From Brevibacillus parabrevis (lineage in GTDB: Bacteria; Bacillota; Bacilli; Brevibacillales; Brevibacillaceae): a stretch of DNA of 64,000 nucleotides. The notes below the pieces were generated by a model that made no database searches, was not told the DNA's origin, and saw nothing but the letters and a program-made list of their open reading frames with translations. Shown piece by piece: positions 44,187-52,937 of the stretch. The stretch's first letter is position 1. Every line of letters starts with the position of its first letter. Position numbers and translations under genes: made by a program. The DNA lies in assembly GCF_003710905.1 (NCBI RefSeq), contig NZ_RHHV01000005.1:124001-188000 (forward strand), in the 5' to 3' direction.

Positions 44187-44742
44187 TCAAATAGCGGCGT
44201 TTGTCGTGTTGATCGGCTTGCTGGCGTGGGGAATTGTCGATGCCTCGATCCTGTCGCCAAAAGGGAAAAATGCCGCGACGAGCGGGCCGGGGGCGACTAG
44301 CACAGCGCAGGTCGGCACGGAAAAAGGAAACGCGGCTCCCGATTTTGAACTGCAACGGCTGGACGGCAAGAAAGTAAAGCTGTCCGATTTTCGCGGGAAA
44401 AAAGTGATCGTCAATTTGTGGGCTACCTGGTGTCCGCCTTGTCGGGCAGAAATTCCCGACATGCAGCAATACTATGAAGCAAACAAAGACAACGATGTCG
44501 TCATTTTGGGCGTAAACTTGACGACGACGGAAACAAAACCGGAAGATGTCGGCGTGTTCGTAAAAGCGTACGGCATGACGTTCCCTGTCCTGCTGGATGA
44601 AGACAAGCAAGTCACCAACGAGTACAAGGCGATCTCGATTCCGACCAGCTACATTATTGATTCGAATGGCATCGTCCAGCACAAGTATATCGGGCCGATG
44701 AGCTACGAATGGATGGAGGAGACGCTGGCAGCGATCCAGTGA
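44176..44742 (+). CDS. resA: ResA/TlpA-like membrane-anchored thiol-disulfide oxidoreductase
   Basis: 188 residues from ATG 44176 behind AAAGGTGAG. N-terminal signal anchor (AAFVVLIGLLAWGIV), then a thioredoxin fold with active site ATWCPPCRAEIP near residue 86 and the cis-Pro loop SIPTSYIID. ResA-type proteins reduce apocytochrome c or other extracytoplasmic disulphides. Name is by family resemblance; the partner membrane protein rather than ResBC lies upstream. Confidence 0.82.
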   Translation: MKFNQIAAFVVLIGLLAWGIVDASILSPKGKNAATSGPGATSTAQVGTEKGNAAPDFELQRLDGKKVKLSDFRGKKVIVNLWATWCPPCRAEIPDMQQYYEANKDNDVVILGVNLTTTETKPEDVGVFVKAYGMTFPVLLDEDKQVTNEYKAISIPTSYIIDSNGIVQHKYIGPMSYEWMEETLAAIQ

Positions 44743-44790
44743 GGAAGCATGGGGGCGGAAAGCGGCGAGCACGATGATGGACGGAACGGA

Positions 44791-44825
44791 CGAAAAAGGC
44801 AGCCTGTACACGCAGCGGCTGCCTT
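44791..44825 (-). terminator. Terminator of the khtTU operon
   Basis: AAGGCAGCC (44796-44804) pairs with GGCTGCCTT (44817-44825); on the minus strand it is followed by a T run (A5 at 44793-44797). Confidence 0.7.
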
Positions 44826-44843
44826 GAATCACCTATCAATACA

Positions 44844-46079
44844 CTATGAATCGGACTGGTTTGCAGGAGGCTGCTTGACACTGCCGCGCTCCAGTGGAAG
44901 GACGGCATTCAGCAGCTGGTAGATGCGCTTTGATTCTTTCGTCAGCAAAGGGCCTAAAATGGCGAGAATCAGCACGTACAGAGCTGCGAACGGCTGGAGA
45001 ATATCCATGAGTGCGCCCGCTTTTCCCAGATTAGCCATGATGATGGAAAACTCACCGCGTGAAACGATTGTCAGTCCAATGTTGGTGGAAGCTTTGGGCG
45101 GCAGCCCGGCGCTGCGTCCTGCCAAAAGTCCGGCAGCGACGTTTCCGATGAGGGTGATGACGACCGCAGCGATGGACAGCCAGACGGCTCCCCCCAATGA
45201 CAGAGGATCAATCGTTAAACCGAAGCTGAAGAAAAACATGGCGCCGAAAAAGTCGCGAAATGGCAGTATCAGATGTTCGATGCGTTTCATATGTTGTGTT
45301 TCTGCTAATACGAGCCCCACGAGCAGCGCGCCGATGGCTTCAGCTACATGGATTGTCTCGGAAAAACCCGCAATCAAAAACAGGGCGGCAAACACCGTAA
45401 TCATGAACACTTCGTTTGATTTGATGTTTAGCGCGCGATTCAAAAAAGGGACGAGCCTGCGGCCTACGACGATGAGCAGGAGCATGTAGCCGAGAGCAAT
45501 CAGAGCGGAGGAAACCACGCCTCCGAGAGAAGTTGCTCCGCTGAGGACAAGCCCCGATACGATCGAGATGTACACGGCCAAAAAGATGTCCTCGAACATG
45601 ATGATCCCAAGAATCATCTCGGTTTCGCGATTGGCTGTCCGTTTGAGATCGACCAGGACTTTTGCGACGATGGCGCTGGACGAAATCGTAGTGATTCCGG
45701 CGATGATCAGCACTTCTTTCAGCGGGAAGCCGCAGACCCAGCCAAACAGCACGCCGAGAGTAAAGTTAATGGCGATGTAGATCGTCCCGCCGATCGCGAT
45801 AGAGCGCCCGGCCTTGATCAGACGCCCTACCGAAAACTCAAGGCCGAGGTAAAACAGCAGGAAAAGCACCCCGACTCTGCCCATAAATTCGATGAGCGGC
45901 GCACTGTCGATAAAGCGCAGATCGAACAGGCCGATATCGGGGGCGTGCGGACCGACGACCATCCCGACCAAAATGTAAAAGGGAACGATGGAGAACTTCA
46001 ACTTGATGGAGAGGAAGCCGGCGATGGCAATCAGAGCGAGCGCCAGGCCGACTTCAAACACGATGTGCTCCAAGGTCAA
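44844..46079 (-). CDS. khtU: K+/H+ antiporter, CPA2 family (KhtU-like)
   Basis: 411 residues, about 12 membrane helices, no C-terminal RCK domain. The CPA2 pattern is clear: [31 protein letters not shown] start of helix 4, and [20 protein letters not shown] start at 46079 overlaps the stop of khtT (TTGA). The soluble partner KhtT encoded upstream gates it; in B. subtilis KhtTU exports K+ and is controlled by c-di-AMP and pH. Confidence 0.88.
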   Translation of the reverse strand: MTLEHIVFEVGLALALIAIAGFLSIKLKFSIVPFYILVGMVVGPHAPDIGLFDLRFIDSAPLIEFMGRVGVLFLLFYLGLEFSVGRLIKAGRSIAIGGTIYIAINFTLGVLFGWVCGFPLKEVLIIAGITTISSSAIVAKVLVDLKRTANRETEMILGIIMFEDIFLAVYISIVSGLVLSGATSLGGVVSSALIALGYMLLLIVVGRRLVPFLNRALNIKSNEVFMITVFAALFLIAGFSETIHVAEAIGALLVGLVLAETQHMKRIEHLILPFRDFFGAMFFFSFGLTIDPLSLGGAVWLSIAAVVITLIGNVAAGLLAGRSAGLPPKASTNIGLTIVSRGEFSIIMANLGKAGALMDILQPFAALYVLILAILGPLLTKESKRIYQLLNAVLPLERGSVKQPPANQSDS

Positions 46080-46573
46080 TCACCCCCGTTGCTGAGAATA
46101 GTCTTGAGCGCTTTCACCTGCTTTCGTTCACCTGCTACTACGAGGGTGGAGCTTGCACGAAGCACATACTCCGGTCCCGGATTGATCGTTTGTGTGTGGT
46201 CTTTTTCAATGACAGCGATGATCGTGGCACCCGTCTCCTGACGCACGTCCAGCTCGCCGATCGTCTTGCCGACGGCGCGTGAGCCAGCGTCGATTTTGTA
46301 CCATTCGATCATAAGCTTGTCCAAAGCGACCTCAACTGTTTCCAGAGCGGTCGGCGTGTACGTCAGGCCGCCGACAATCGCTGCAATTTGCCGCGCCTCG
46401 TCGTCATCCAGCGTAACCATCGAGATGTTCTCATCCGGATCTTCGCGGTCAAAATGGTACATTTCCCGGCGGCCGTCATCGTGAATGATGATGACCAGCT
46501 TGTCGCCGCCTTTTGTTTCTACCTGATATTTTCTGCCGATTCCCGGCAAATCCGTCTCGCGAATCGAGAACAT
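46076..46573 (-). CDS. khtT: KhtT-like RCK_C regulatory subunit of the K+/H+ antiporter
   Basis: 165 residues; ATG behind AGAAGGAGG. The N-terminal part (to ~70) is KhtT-specific; residues ~85-160 are a TrkA-C/RCK_C domain ([48 protein letters not shown]) that binds c-di-AMP in the family. Operon with khtU. No KhtS-like small gene is evident upstream; the 260-base leader region contains only an inverted repeat GGAATTAT / ATAATTCC (46664-46703). Confidence 0.9.
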   Translation of the reverse strand: MFSIRETDLPGIGRKYQVETKGGDKLVIIIHDDGRREMYHFDREDPDENISMVTLDDDEARQIAAIVGGLTYTPTALETVEVALDKLMIEWYKIDAGSRAVGKTIGELDVRQETGATIIAVIEKDHTQTINPGPEYVLRASSTLVVAGERKQVKALKTILSNGGD

Positions 46574-46833
46574 GCAACAACCTCCTTCTACGTCTGCCCA
46601 TATGTATATAGGTAATCACTCTTATGCACGAAAGAGCGCCCTGCATGTCGCGCAAGATCATTTGGAATTATAACCATTCCGGTGTTACTTTAGTAATAAT
46701 TCCGGATCATCCTTGGAAGCATTGTCGACATACGTACCCATTATCCATTATTATACACGAAGCGGCTTTCCCTTTTTGGCATAACCGAAACAAATTCGCA
46801 TAGATTTGACACATTTTTTAAGGGTGATGAAGC

Positions 46834-47088
46834 GTGGCTAACAAGCAATATCGTTTGACAGAAGCAGAGTGGAACTTTATTTCGGACATGCGCTCCATGG
46901 AGATGGATGAGCTGCTGGACATTGTCATCGCTCTGCGCAATGAAGTGCGAGAGCTGGAAAAGAAAGCGGAAATCATCCGCGAACGGGAAAAAGAAGGCTG
47001 GGAAGCCGAATACCAGGCTGCCAAGAAGCGAATCAATCACCTTCGCCAGTTTGAGCAAGACTTGCGCAAGACGTGGCCGCATGATTAA
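46834..47088 (+). CDS. Hypothetical coiled-coil protein
   Basis: 84 residues from GTG 46834 behind AAGGGTGATGAAG. Nearly all helical with a heptad-rich, highly charged centre (VRELEKKAEIIREREKEG), so a small coiled coil. No family recognised. Own terminator follows. Confidence 0.65.
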   Translation: MANKQYRLTEAEWNFISDMRSMEMDELLDIVIALRNEVRELEKKAEIIREREKEGWEAEYQAAKKRINHLRQFEQDLRKTWPHD

Positions 47089-47141
47089 CCAGGCAGCCCG
47101 GCATGGCTGGCGCTTGCCAAAAGCATCCATAAGGAAACAGC

Positions 47142-47170
47142 AGAACCTGCGCTCAGCGGGTTCTTTTTTT
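47142..47170 (+). terminator. Terminator after the coiled-coil gene
   Basis: AGAACCTGC (47142-47150) pairs with GCGGGTTCT (47155-47163), followed by T7. Confidence 0.9.
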
Positions 47171-47240
47171 TGTCCGATGGAATAAACTTGGAGGTGCGAA
47201 ACAGGATGTCTCCGGAATTTGGCAAGGAAAAAATGCGATG

Positions 47241-47270
47241 TTGACATACTCTCGACACGATCAATAGGTA
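47241..47270 (+). promoter_or_regulatory. Candidate promoter of the acidic stalk-domain gene
   Basis: TTGACA (47241-47246), 18-base spacer, weak TAGGTA -10 (47265-47270). Confidence 0.4.
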
Positions 47271-47332
47271 AAGTAAGTTATGTACATAGCGACATGATAG
47301 GAAAAAGACAACCGGGAGAAGGAGGACTTTTC

Positions 47333-48079
47333 ATGTTCAAAAAACAGTATCTAGCAGTTTTCTCAGCGGTGGTTCTTGCGACGAGCTTGCTGCCGACTGG
47401 CTCTCAGGCAGCGACTGGAACAAAAAACTTGCAGGCAAAGTACAACAATATCAAGGTCTTGTATAATGGTGCTACTGTTCCGACTACGATCGAACCATTT
47501 ATCGTAAACGGAACCACTTACATCCCGCTTCGCATGATGGCAGGCGTGTTCAACAAGGAAGTCGAGTGGAATGGCACGTCCTACACCATCACGGTAAAAG
47601 ATCAGGCAGATGCGCAGCATGCAGCCGAGTTGTCCGCGCGTGACGCCCAGATTCGCACCTTGCAAAGCAAGATCGACACGCTGAACCAACAAATCTCTGA
47701 TCTGGAAGACGATTTGGACGATGCGAAAAACAAAGACGATGACGACGATGTAGATGACCGTATGGACGATCTGGAGGATGCCCTGAATGACGACTACGGA
47801 GATTTCCGTGGCGTTGAATGGGATATCACCCTGAGCGGCGACGAGGATGACATCGACGTAGAAATCGCGCTTGACTTCGATGAGTACGAGGATGAACTGG
47901 ATCAATCGGACTTCGAAGACCTCGTGGAAAATGTCATCGAAGACATTTGGGATGAGTTTGAAGACGCTGACGTAACAGGCGAAATCGTAGACTCCAGCAA
48001 CAACGACAAAACGGAATACGACTTTGATGGCGATGCCAGCGATGAAGAAATCAGCTTCGAAGACGATGTTATCAACTAA
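47333..48079 (+). CDS. Secreted stalk-domain protein with coiled coil and acidic C-terminal region
   Basis: 248 residues from ATG 47333 behind GGAGGAC. Signal peptide (to about residue 27, TGSQA), one copper-amine-oxidase-like N1 stalk domain (NGTTYIPLRMMAGVFNKEV, about 50-90), a coiled coil (IRTLQSKIDTLNQQISDLE), then an Asp/Glu-dominated C-terminal half (KDDDDDVDDRMDDLEDAL and on) containing a predicted beta sheet WDITLSGDEDD. The acidic part could bind Ca2+ or cell-wall cations. Function unknown. Confidence 0.78.
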   Translation: MFKKQYLAVFSAVVLATSLLPTGSQAATGTKNLQAKYNNIKVLYNGATVPTTIEPFIVNGTTYIPLRMMAGVFNKEVEWNGTSYTITVKDQADAQHAAELSARDAQIRTLQSKIDTLNQQISDLEDDLDDAKNKDDDDDVDDRMDDLEDALNDDYGDFRGVEWDITLSGDEDDIDVEIALDFDEYEDELDQSDFEDLVENVIEDIWDEFEDADVTGEIVDSSNNDKTEYDFDGDASDEEISFEDDVIN

Positions 48080-48091
48080 TCTTTTCTAAAG

Positions 48092-48130
48092 AAAAGCCTT
48101 GCTTCCCGAAAAATGGGGCAAGGCTTTTTT
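48092..48130 (+). terminator. Terminator after the acidic stalk-domain gene
   Basis: AAAAGCCTTGC (48092-48102) pairs with GCAAGGCTTTT (48118-48128), with a T run. Confidence 0.92.
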
Positions 48131-48252
48131 CCTATTTTCCAAAAACCGCAAATCCAAATATAAAAAGAAAGAGGTAAACTGATAGTATTAGGAGTACGTA
48201 TTGGAAAGAGAGGAACCATGCGAGCAATCGCGAATGGGAGAAAAGGGAGCCT

Positions 48253-48933
48253 ATGAAAAGCATTTTGTTGGTAGAAGATGAACTGGTAATCTCGCGCGTT
48301 TTGAAGGCGTACCTGCAAAAGGAAGGCCATCAGGTCTGGCAAGCTGACGATGGAATCGCCGCCATTCGGCTGTTTGACGAGAAAAAGCCGGATCTCGTTC
48401 TTTTGGATGTCATGCTTCCGGAGCGAAGCGGCTGGGAGATTTTACAGTATATTCGCGAAAAGAGCGCCTGTCCGGTGATCATTTTGACTGCGCTGGGGCA
48501 GACCGATCAAAAGCTGAAAGGGCTGAACCAGGGAGCCGATGACTATATAACGAAACCGTTTGTCGCTGAGGAAGTAGTGGCGCGGGTCAATGCTGTGCTG
48601 CGGCGGTCGGCGATTTTGGTAAAAGATCAGGAGACGCGCTTTTTCGGCAGTCTGAGAATCAACTTCCAGTCTCACCACGTAACCTTGCATGGACTGGAGC
48701 TGGTGTTTCATCCTCGCGATCTGTCGCTGCTGCTGTTTTTGGCCCAAAATCCGAATCAGACGTTCACGCGGGAACAATTGATAGATCAAGTGTGGGGAAT
48801 CGACTTTGCAGGCAGCGATCGCGCTGTGGACCTCGCTATCAAGCGAGTGAGAAAAACATTGGAGAACTGGCCTGCCCAAGAAGGCGAGATCAAGACGCTC
48901 CGAGGGGTGGGGTATCAGTTCTGTGTTTACTAA
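48253..48933 (+). CDS. OmpR/PhoB-type response regulator
   Basis: 226 residues; start ATG 48253, GGGAG upstream. Receiver with ILLVEDELVISRVL, phospho-Asp in DLVLLDVMLPERSG (about 52) and Lys in DDYITKPFVAEE; winged helix in the C-terminal half (QTFTREQLIDQVWGI, DRAVDLAIKRVRKTL, LRGVGYQF). Its last 11 bases overlap the sensor-kinase gene. Signal and targets unknown; the downstream sigma-54 activator could be a target or partner. Confidence 0.9.
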   Translation: MKSILLVEDELVISRVLKAYLQKEGHQVWQADDGIAAIRLFDEKKPDLVLLDVMLPERSGWEILQYIREKSACPVIILTALGQTDQKLKGLNQGADDYITKPFVAEEVVARVNAVLRRSAILVKDQETRFFGSLRINFQSHHVTLHGLELVFHPRDLSLLLFLAQNPNQTFTREQLIDQVWGIDFAGSDRAVDLAIKRVRKTLENWPAQEGEIKTLRGVGYQFCVY

Positions 48934-50407
48934 AAAAAACGAGCCTGTCTCGCTGCTGCGCTACTGGACGACGCGCTACCTGCTGACGTTGGTAGTAGGG
49001 CTGCTCATCGTCGGAGCGGTTTCCGCCTACTGGATTAAATACGCCGCCGTGGAGAAGCAGATTGAAGTGACCAAGCTGTTCGCCGAAGAAGTAGCGGATC
49101 GGGTCGTAGACGACGATGGCAACATTTTGGTAGGCGGCAAGCTTCATCAGACGCTGGACAATCGGCGAAAATTTATGGGGGTGGATCGCAACCTCGTTTT
49201 GTTCATCAAAGACAAGCAGGGCGAAGTGATCTACAGCCGACCGGGGATGGGCATGCTCCCTCCCGAAATTCAGAAGGTGCTTCCCGGTTTGCTCCAGCAA
49301 GCAGACGAGGCAGACAAAATTCGGCAACCGACAGGAGATACGCTGTACGTCATCAGGAAAAATTTGGAATATAATGACAGCGTAATCGGGAAGGTCATTT
49401 TGCTGTTTCCGGAAACAGACATCAAGATCGGCAGGGAGCAGCTACAGTATTTGGTCATCATGCTCGGCAGTCTCGGCGTGCTCGGTTGGGCCGTCATCTA
49501 CTTCCATTCCAGAAGGTTGTCTGAGCCGATTCAAAATGTCGTGCTGTCTGCGCGCAAAATCGTGGAGGGCAACTACGATGTGACGATTACGAAGCCGATC
49601 AAGGAGCGGGAAATTCACGAGCTGGTGTATACTTTCAAGGAGATGGCGGATCGGCTTCGTCAACTGGAAAGCATGCGCACGGAGCTGTTGGCAGGTGTGA
49701 CCCACGAGTTGAAGACTCCCGTCACTTCGATTAGCGGATTGGTGCAGGCGGTTAACGACGAGGTCGTTTCGGGAGCCGAGCAGAAAGAATTTCTGGAGAT
49801 TTGCCTGCGCGAAACAAAGCGTCTGCAAAAAATGGTCGAAGACTTGCTCGATTTCAACTCGTTTGCGGTCGGAGCCATTACAGTCCAGCAAGAAGAGCAA
49901 AACATCAGCAAGCTGGTCAAAGAAATCGCTTCGCAATGGCGAATCGTCCAGGAGCTGGAAGGAATCGTGTTTGAGATCGTCGTCCCGGAAAAGCAACTGC
50001 TGCTGTTTGTTGACTCTGGCCGCGTTCAGCAAATCTTGACGAATTTGTTGAACAACGCAAGACAGGCAGTAGGCAAAGCAGGCGCGCGCGGGAACATCCA
50101 ATTGGTGATGTACGAGACAGAGCACGCGGTGTGCATCGATGTAAAAGACAATGGCAACGGGATTCCCGTTGAGGAGCAGCCGCTTGTTTTCGAGCGCTTT
50201 TTTCGGGGCAGCAACAAAAAAGACAAAGTGCGCGGATTGGGATTGGGGCTGTCCTACTCCCGTCTGATGGCAAAAGCGCTCGGCGGGGAGCTGGTGCTTG
50301 CATCCAGCAGTGAGCAAGGCTCTGTTTTTACCCTTGCATTGCCATTGCCCAAGCGAGCGGAGGCAGGCGCAAGCGAGCACGAGACTGGGGGTGGCAAGCG
50401 GATATGA
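48923..50407 (+). CDS. Membrane sensor histidine kinase
   Basis: 494 residues from GTG 48923 (inside the response-regulator end). Transmembrane helix ~20-42, extracytoplasmic sensor loop ~43-170 (unrecognised), second helix ~172-193, HAMP (RRLSEPIQNVVLSA to MADRLRQLE), His box GVTHELKTPVTSISG (about 255), then N, G1 and G2 boxes (LTNLLNNARQAV, DNGNGIP, GLGLGLSYS). Stop TGA overlaps the activator ATG. A classical class-I kinase in an operon with its regulator. Confidence 0.9.
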   Translation: MFTKKNEPVSLLRYWTTRYLLTLVVGLLIVGAVSAYWIKYAAVEKQIEVTKLFAEEVADRVVDDDGNILVGGKLHQTLDNRRKFMGVDRNLVLFIKDKQGEVIYSRPGMGMLPPEIQKVLPGLLQQADEADKIRQPTGDTLYVIRKNLEYNDSVIGKVILLFPETDIKIGREQLQYLVIMLGSLGVLGWAVIYFHSRRLSEPIQNVVLSARKIVEGNYDVTITKPIKEREIHELVYTFKEMADRLRQLESMRTELLAGVTHELKTPVTSISGLVQAVNDEVVSGAEQKEFLEICLRETKRLQKMVEDLLDFNSFAVGAITVQQEEQNISKLVKEIASQWRIVQELEGIVFEIVVPEKQLLLFVDSGRVQQILTNLLNNARQAVGKAGARGNIQLVMYETEHAVCIDVKDNGNGIPVEEQPLVFERFFRGSNKKDKVRGLGLGLSYSRLMAKALGGELVLASSSEQGSVFTLALPLPKRAEAGASEHETGGGKRI

Positions 50408-51774
50408 TCGATTACGAAGCCATTTTGGGGGCGCTTTTTGATATCGTGCACGTCACCGACGAAAAGGGACGGACACTGTATTGCTCCGGGCGCTACGAGG
50501 AATTTTTCGGGATTGACCCGCAGGAAATGATCGGGAAGCCTATCGAGGAATTTTATCATTTGGGCTATTTTTCTCCGACCATCACGATGCGGGTCATTCG
50601 CGACAGAAAAAAGGTGCATACGATTCAGACGACGCGCAACAACCGCAGATTGCTGGTCGAAGGCACTCCGCTGTGGGATGCGAACGGGGAGTTTTGCGGA
50701 GTCGTCAACACGTCGCTTGATATTACCGATCAGGAGCAGCTACAGCAGGTGCAGAACGAGAGGAAGTACGTCGGCGGCATTTTGCAAAGCGAGATGACCA
50801 AGGAGAACAGCAGGAAAAAAAGCAAAACGAACCTGATCTACCGCAGCCAGTCGATGGAGCAGGTGACCACGATGGCAGAAAAGCTGGCGCAGGTCGAGTC
50901 GTCGATGATTTTGCTTGGAGAGTCAGGCGTTGGCAAGGGCGTCCTGGCGAAATACATACACGAGTGCAGTCCGCGCTCAGGGAAGCCTTTTATCCACATC
51001 AACTGTGGCGCGATCCCCGAGACTTTGCTGGAGTCCGAGCTGTTCGGGTACGAAAAAGGCGCGTTTACCGGAGCGGACAAGGACGGCAAAGCAGGCTTGA
51101 TCGAAAAGGCGAACGGCGGCACGCTGTTTTTGGATGAAATCGGCGAAATGCCGCTATCTTTGCAAGTCAAACTGCTCAATGTGCTGCAGGAAAAAACGAT
51201 TACGCCTGTCGGCAGTGCGGTCCCGCGAAAAGTCGACGTCAAGCTGATTACCGCCACCAACCAAAATTTGCGGCAGATGGTCAAAGAGGGCAGATTTCGC
51301 GAGGATTTGTACTACCGGATTCACGTCGTGCCGCTGGAGATTCCGCCATTGCGGGAACGCCGCGAAGAAATTCCGGTGCTCGTCCATTACTTTCTCCATG
51401 TTTTCTCGGAAAAATATTGTTTGGACAGGCGGCTGGCCGATGTGTGCTACCGGATTCTTGCGGAGTACGATTGGCCTGGCAATGTGCGTGAATTGGAAAA
51501 TGTAGTGGAGCGGCTTGTCGTGACTTCACCGGACGTCCTCATCACGCCGAGTCAAATTCCGCGCTATATCCACGGCCACGAGGGCAGCCCTTCAGGGGGA
51601 ATCAAAGTGGAGCGGGTGATGCAGATGCAGGAGGCGATGGAGGAAGTGGAGCGGCAATTGCTTGAGCGCGCCTACGAGCAGCATAAGACGACGACAAAAG
51701 TAGCGGAAGTGCTTGGCATCAGCCAGCCGTCAGCGAGCCGGAAGCTGCGAAAATGGCTATTCACGCGTGAATAA
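50404..51774 (+). CDS. Sigma-54-dependent transcriptional activator with PAS domain
   Basis: 456 residues. N-terminal PAS (about 5-120, FDIVHVTDEKGRTLYCSGRY, VVNTSLDITDQEQLQ), AAA+ domain (about 145-375) with Walker A LLGESGVGKGVLA, the sigma-54 loop GAFTGAD, Walker B GGTLFLDEIGEMP and RFREDLYYRI, and a Fis-type HTH at the end (TKVAEVLGISQPSASRKLRKW). The gene ends within palindromic sites that probably bind its own HTH, just ahead of a -24/-12 promoter; it very likely activates the two downstream genes. The PAS ligand is unknown. Confidence 0.92.
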   Translation: MIDYEAILGALFDIVHVTDEKGRTLYCSGRYEEFFGIDPQEMIGKPIEEFYHLGYFSPTITMRVIRDRKKVHTIQTTRNNRRLLVEGTPLWDANGEFCGVVNTSLDITDQEQLQQVQNERKYVGGILQSEMTKENSRKKSKTNLIYRSQSMEQVTTMAEKLAQVESSMILLGESGVGKGVLAKYIHECSPRSGKPFIHINCGAIPETLLESELFGYEKGAFTGADKDGKAGLIEKANGGTLFLDEIGEMPLSLQVKLLNVLQEKTITPVGSAVPRKVDVKLITATNQNLRQMVKEGRFREDLYYRIHVVPLEIPPLRERREEIPVLVHYFLHVFSEKYCLDRRLADVCYRILAEYDWPGNVRELENVVERLVVTSPDVLITPSQIPRYIHGHEGSPSGGIKVERVMQMQEAMEEVERQLLERAYEQHKTTTKVAEVLGISQPSASRKLRKWLFTRE

Positions 51775-51848
51775 ACGCTATTCAGCTGCGAATAGCACGC
51801 GAGCCGATGATTTCCGCTTTTAGCGACTCCGATATGCAACGGTGAATA
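51758..51848 (+). promoter_or_regulatory. Upstream activator sites for the sigma-54 activator
   Basis: Three related sites: TATTCACGCGTGAATA (51758-51773, perfect palindrome, covering the activator stop codon), GCTATTCAGCTGCGAATAGC (51777-51796) and a degenerate TATGCAACGGTGAATA (51833-51848). Spacing to the -24 box (33-123 bases) is normal for enhancer sites of bacterial enhancer-binding proteins. Confidence 0.75.
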
Positions 51849-51880
51849 GAGGAGGAGCGAATCGCGAGCAGCCAACGTAT

Positions 51881-51896
51881 TGGCATTGTTTTTGCA
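51881..51896 (+). promoter_or_regulatory. Sigma-54 (-24/-12) promoter
   Basis: TGGCAT (51881-51886), 5 bases, TTGCA (51892-51896): the invariant GG and GC lie exactly 10 bases apart (consensus TGGCAC-N5-TTGC). Transcription would start near 51908, about 100 bases before the LD-carboxypeptidase gene. Confidence 0.85.
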
Positions 51897-52007
51897 ATAT
51901 TACGAAAGTCATCAACAGCATAGTGGCAGCGTACGCGGGGCGTGCCAAGTTGCATGCAACAGGAAGCTGTGAACGGGATCAATCATCGTAAAAGGGAGAC
52001 GGGTCGG

Positions 52008-52937
52008 ATGAACAAAGGAAAAGCGTTGCGTGCAGGAGATACGATCGGACTGGTTGCCACTTCAAGTCCGGCTACGGAAGAAATGTTGAACAAAGCGATT
52101 GCCGGGCTTGTGGAGCTTGGCTTCAAGGTAAAAGTCGGGGAAACGTGCTATGAGACGTACGGCGGGTATTTGGCCGGGACGCCGCTGCAGCGGGCTGGCG
52201 AGCTGAACGCGATGTTTGCCGATGATGAAGTGGACGGAATCATGTGCATGCGTGGCGGATACGGGGCGCCGCAAATTTTGCCGATGCTCGATTACGACCT
52301 GATTGCGCAAAATCCGAAGCTGTTTGTCGGCTACAGCGACATTACAGCGCTGCACACCGCGTTTGGGCAGCAGGCCGGGCTTGCGACTTTGCACGGCCCG
52401 ATGGCGACTTCCGATATTGCACACGGGCTGGATGACTGGTCCAAACAGTATTTGCTGCGGGCGATGACGCGACCGGAGCCGCTCGGACCGATCATCAATC
52501 CGCCGGGAGAGGACGTTGTCTGTCTCGTAGAAGGGCAAGCGTACGGGCCGATTGTCGGCGGCAATCTCGCTTTGATCGCCACTTTGATGGGCACGCCTTA
52601 TCAGCTGGATACGCGAGGAAAAATCTTGTTTCTGGAAGATATCGACGAGGAGCCGTACCGCATCGATCGCATGCTGACACAGATGGCGCTCGGCGGGCTG
52701 TTCAACGATTGCGCGGGCGTGGTCATCGGTACGTGGACCAACTGCGAGCCGAAAAAACGCGAAGGCTTTTCCGTGTGGGACGTCTTCCAAAACATTGTCG
52801 TGCCGTACGGGAAGCCGACCATCTGGAACGTGCAAATCGGGCACGGCGCTTTCAACATGGCTCTGCCTTTTGGCGTGGAGGCTACGCTTGACGCAACGCA
52901 CGGGGTGTTGGCGATTGAGGAGAGTGTGACGGTATGA
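52008..52937 (+). CDS. LD-carboxypeptidase (peptidase S66, muramoyltetrapeptide carboxypeptidase family)
   Basis: 309 residues from ATG 52008 behind AAAGGGAGA. S66 motifs: MCMRGGYGAPQILPMLDY, the nucleophile Ser in VGYSDITALHTAFG (about 113), the Glu in LFLEDIDEEPYRIDRML and the His in IGHGAFNMALPFG near the end. Family members cut the L,D bond of murein tetrapeptides or hydrolyse microcin C7; no signal peptide, so cytoplasmic. Controlled by the sigma-54 promoter just upstream; ATGA overlap with the amidohydrolase. Confidence 0.9.
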   Translation: MNKGKALRAGDTIGLVATSSPATEEMLNKAIAGLVELGFKVKVGETCYETYGGYLAGTPLQRAGELNAMFADDEVDGIMCMRGGYGAPQILPMLDYDLIAQNPKLFVGYSDITALHTAFGQQAGLATLHGPMATSDIAHGLDDWSKQYLLRAMTRPEPLGPIINPPGEDVVCLVEGQAYGPIVGGNLALIATLMGTPYQLDTRGKILFLEDIDEEPYRIDRMLTQMALGGLFNDCAGVVIGTWTNCEPKKREGFSVWDVFQNIVVPYGKPTIWNVQIGHGAFNMALPFGVEATLDATHGVLAIEESVTV

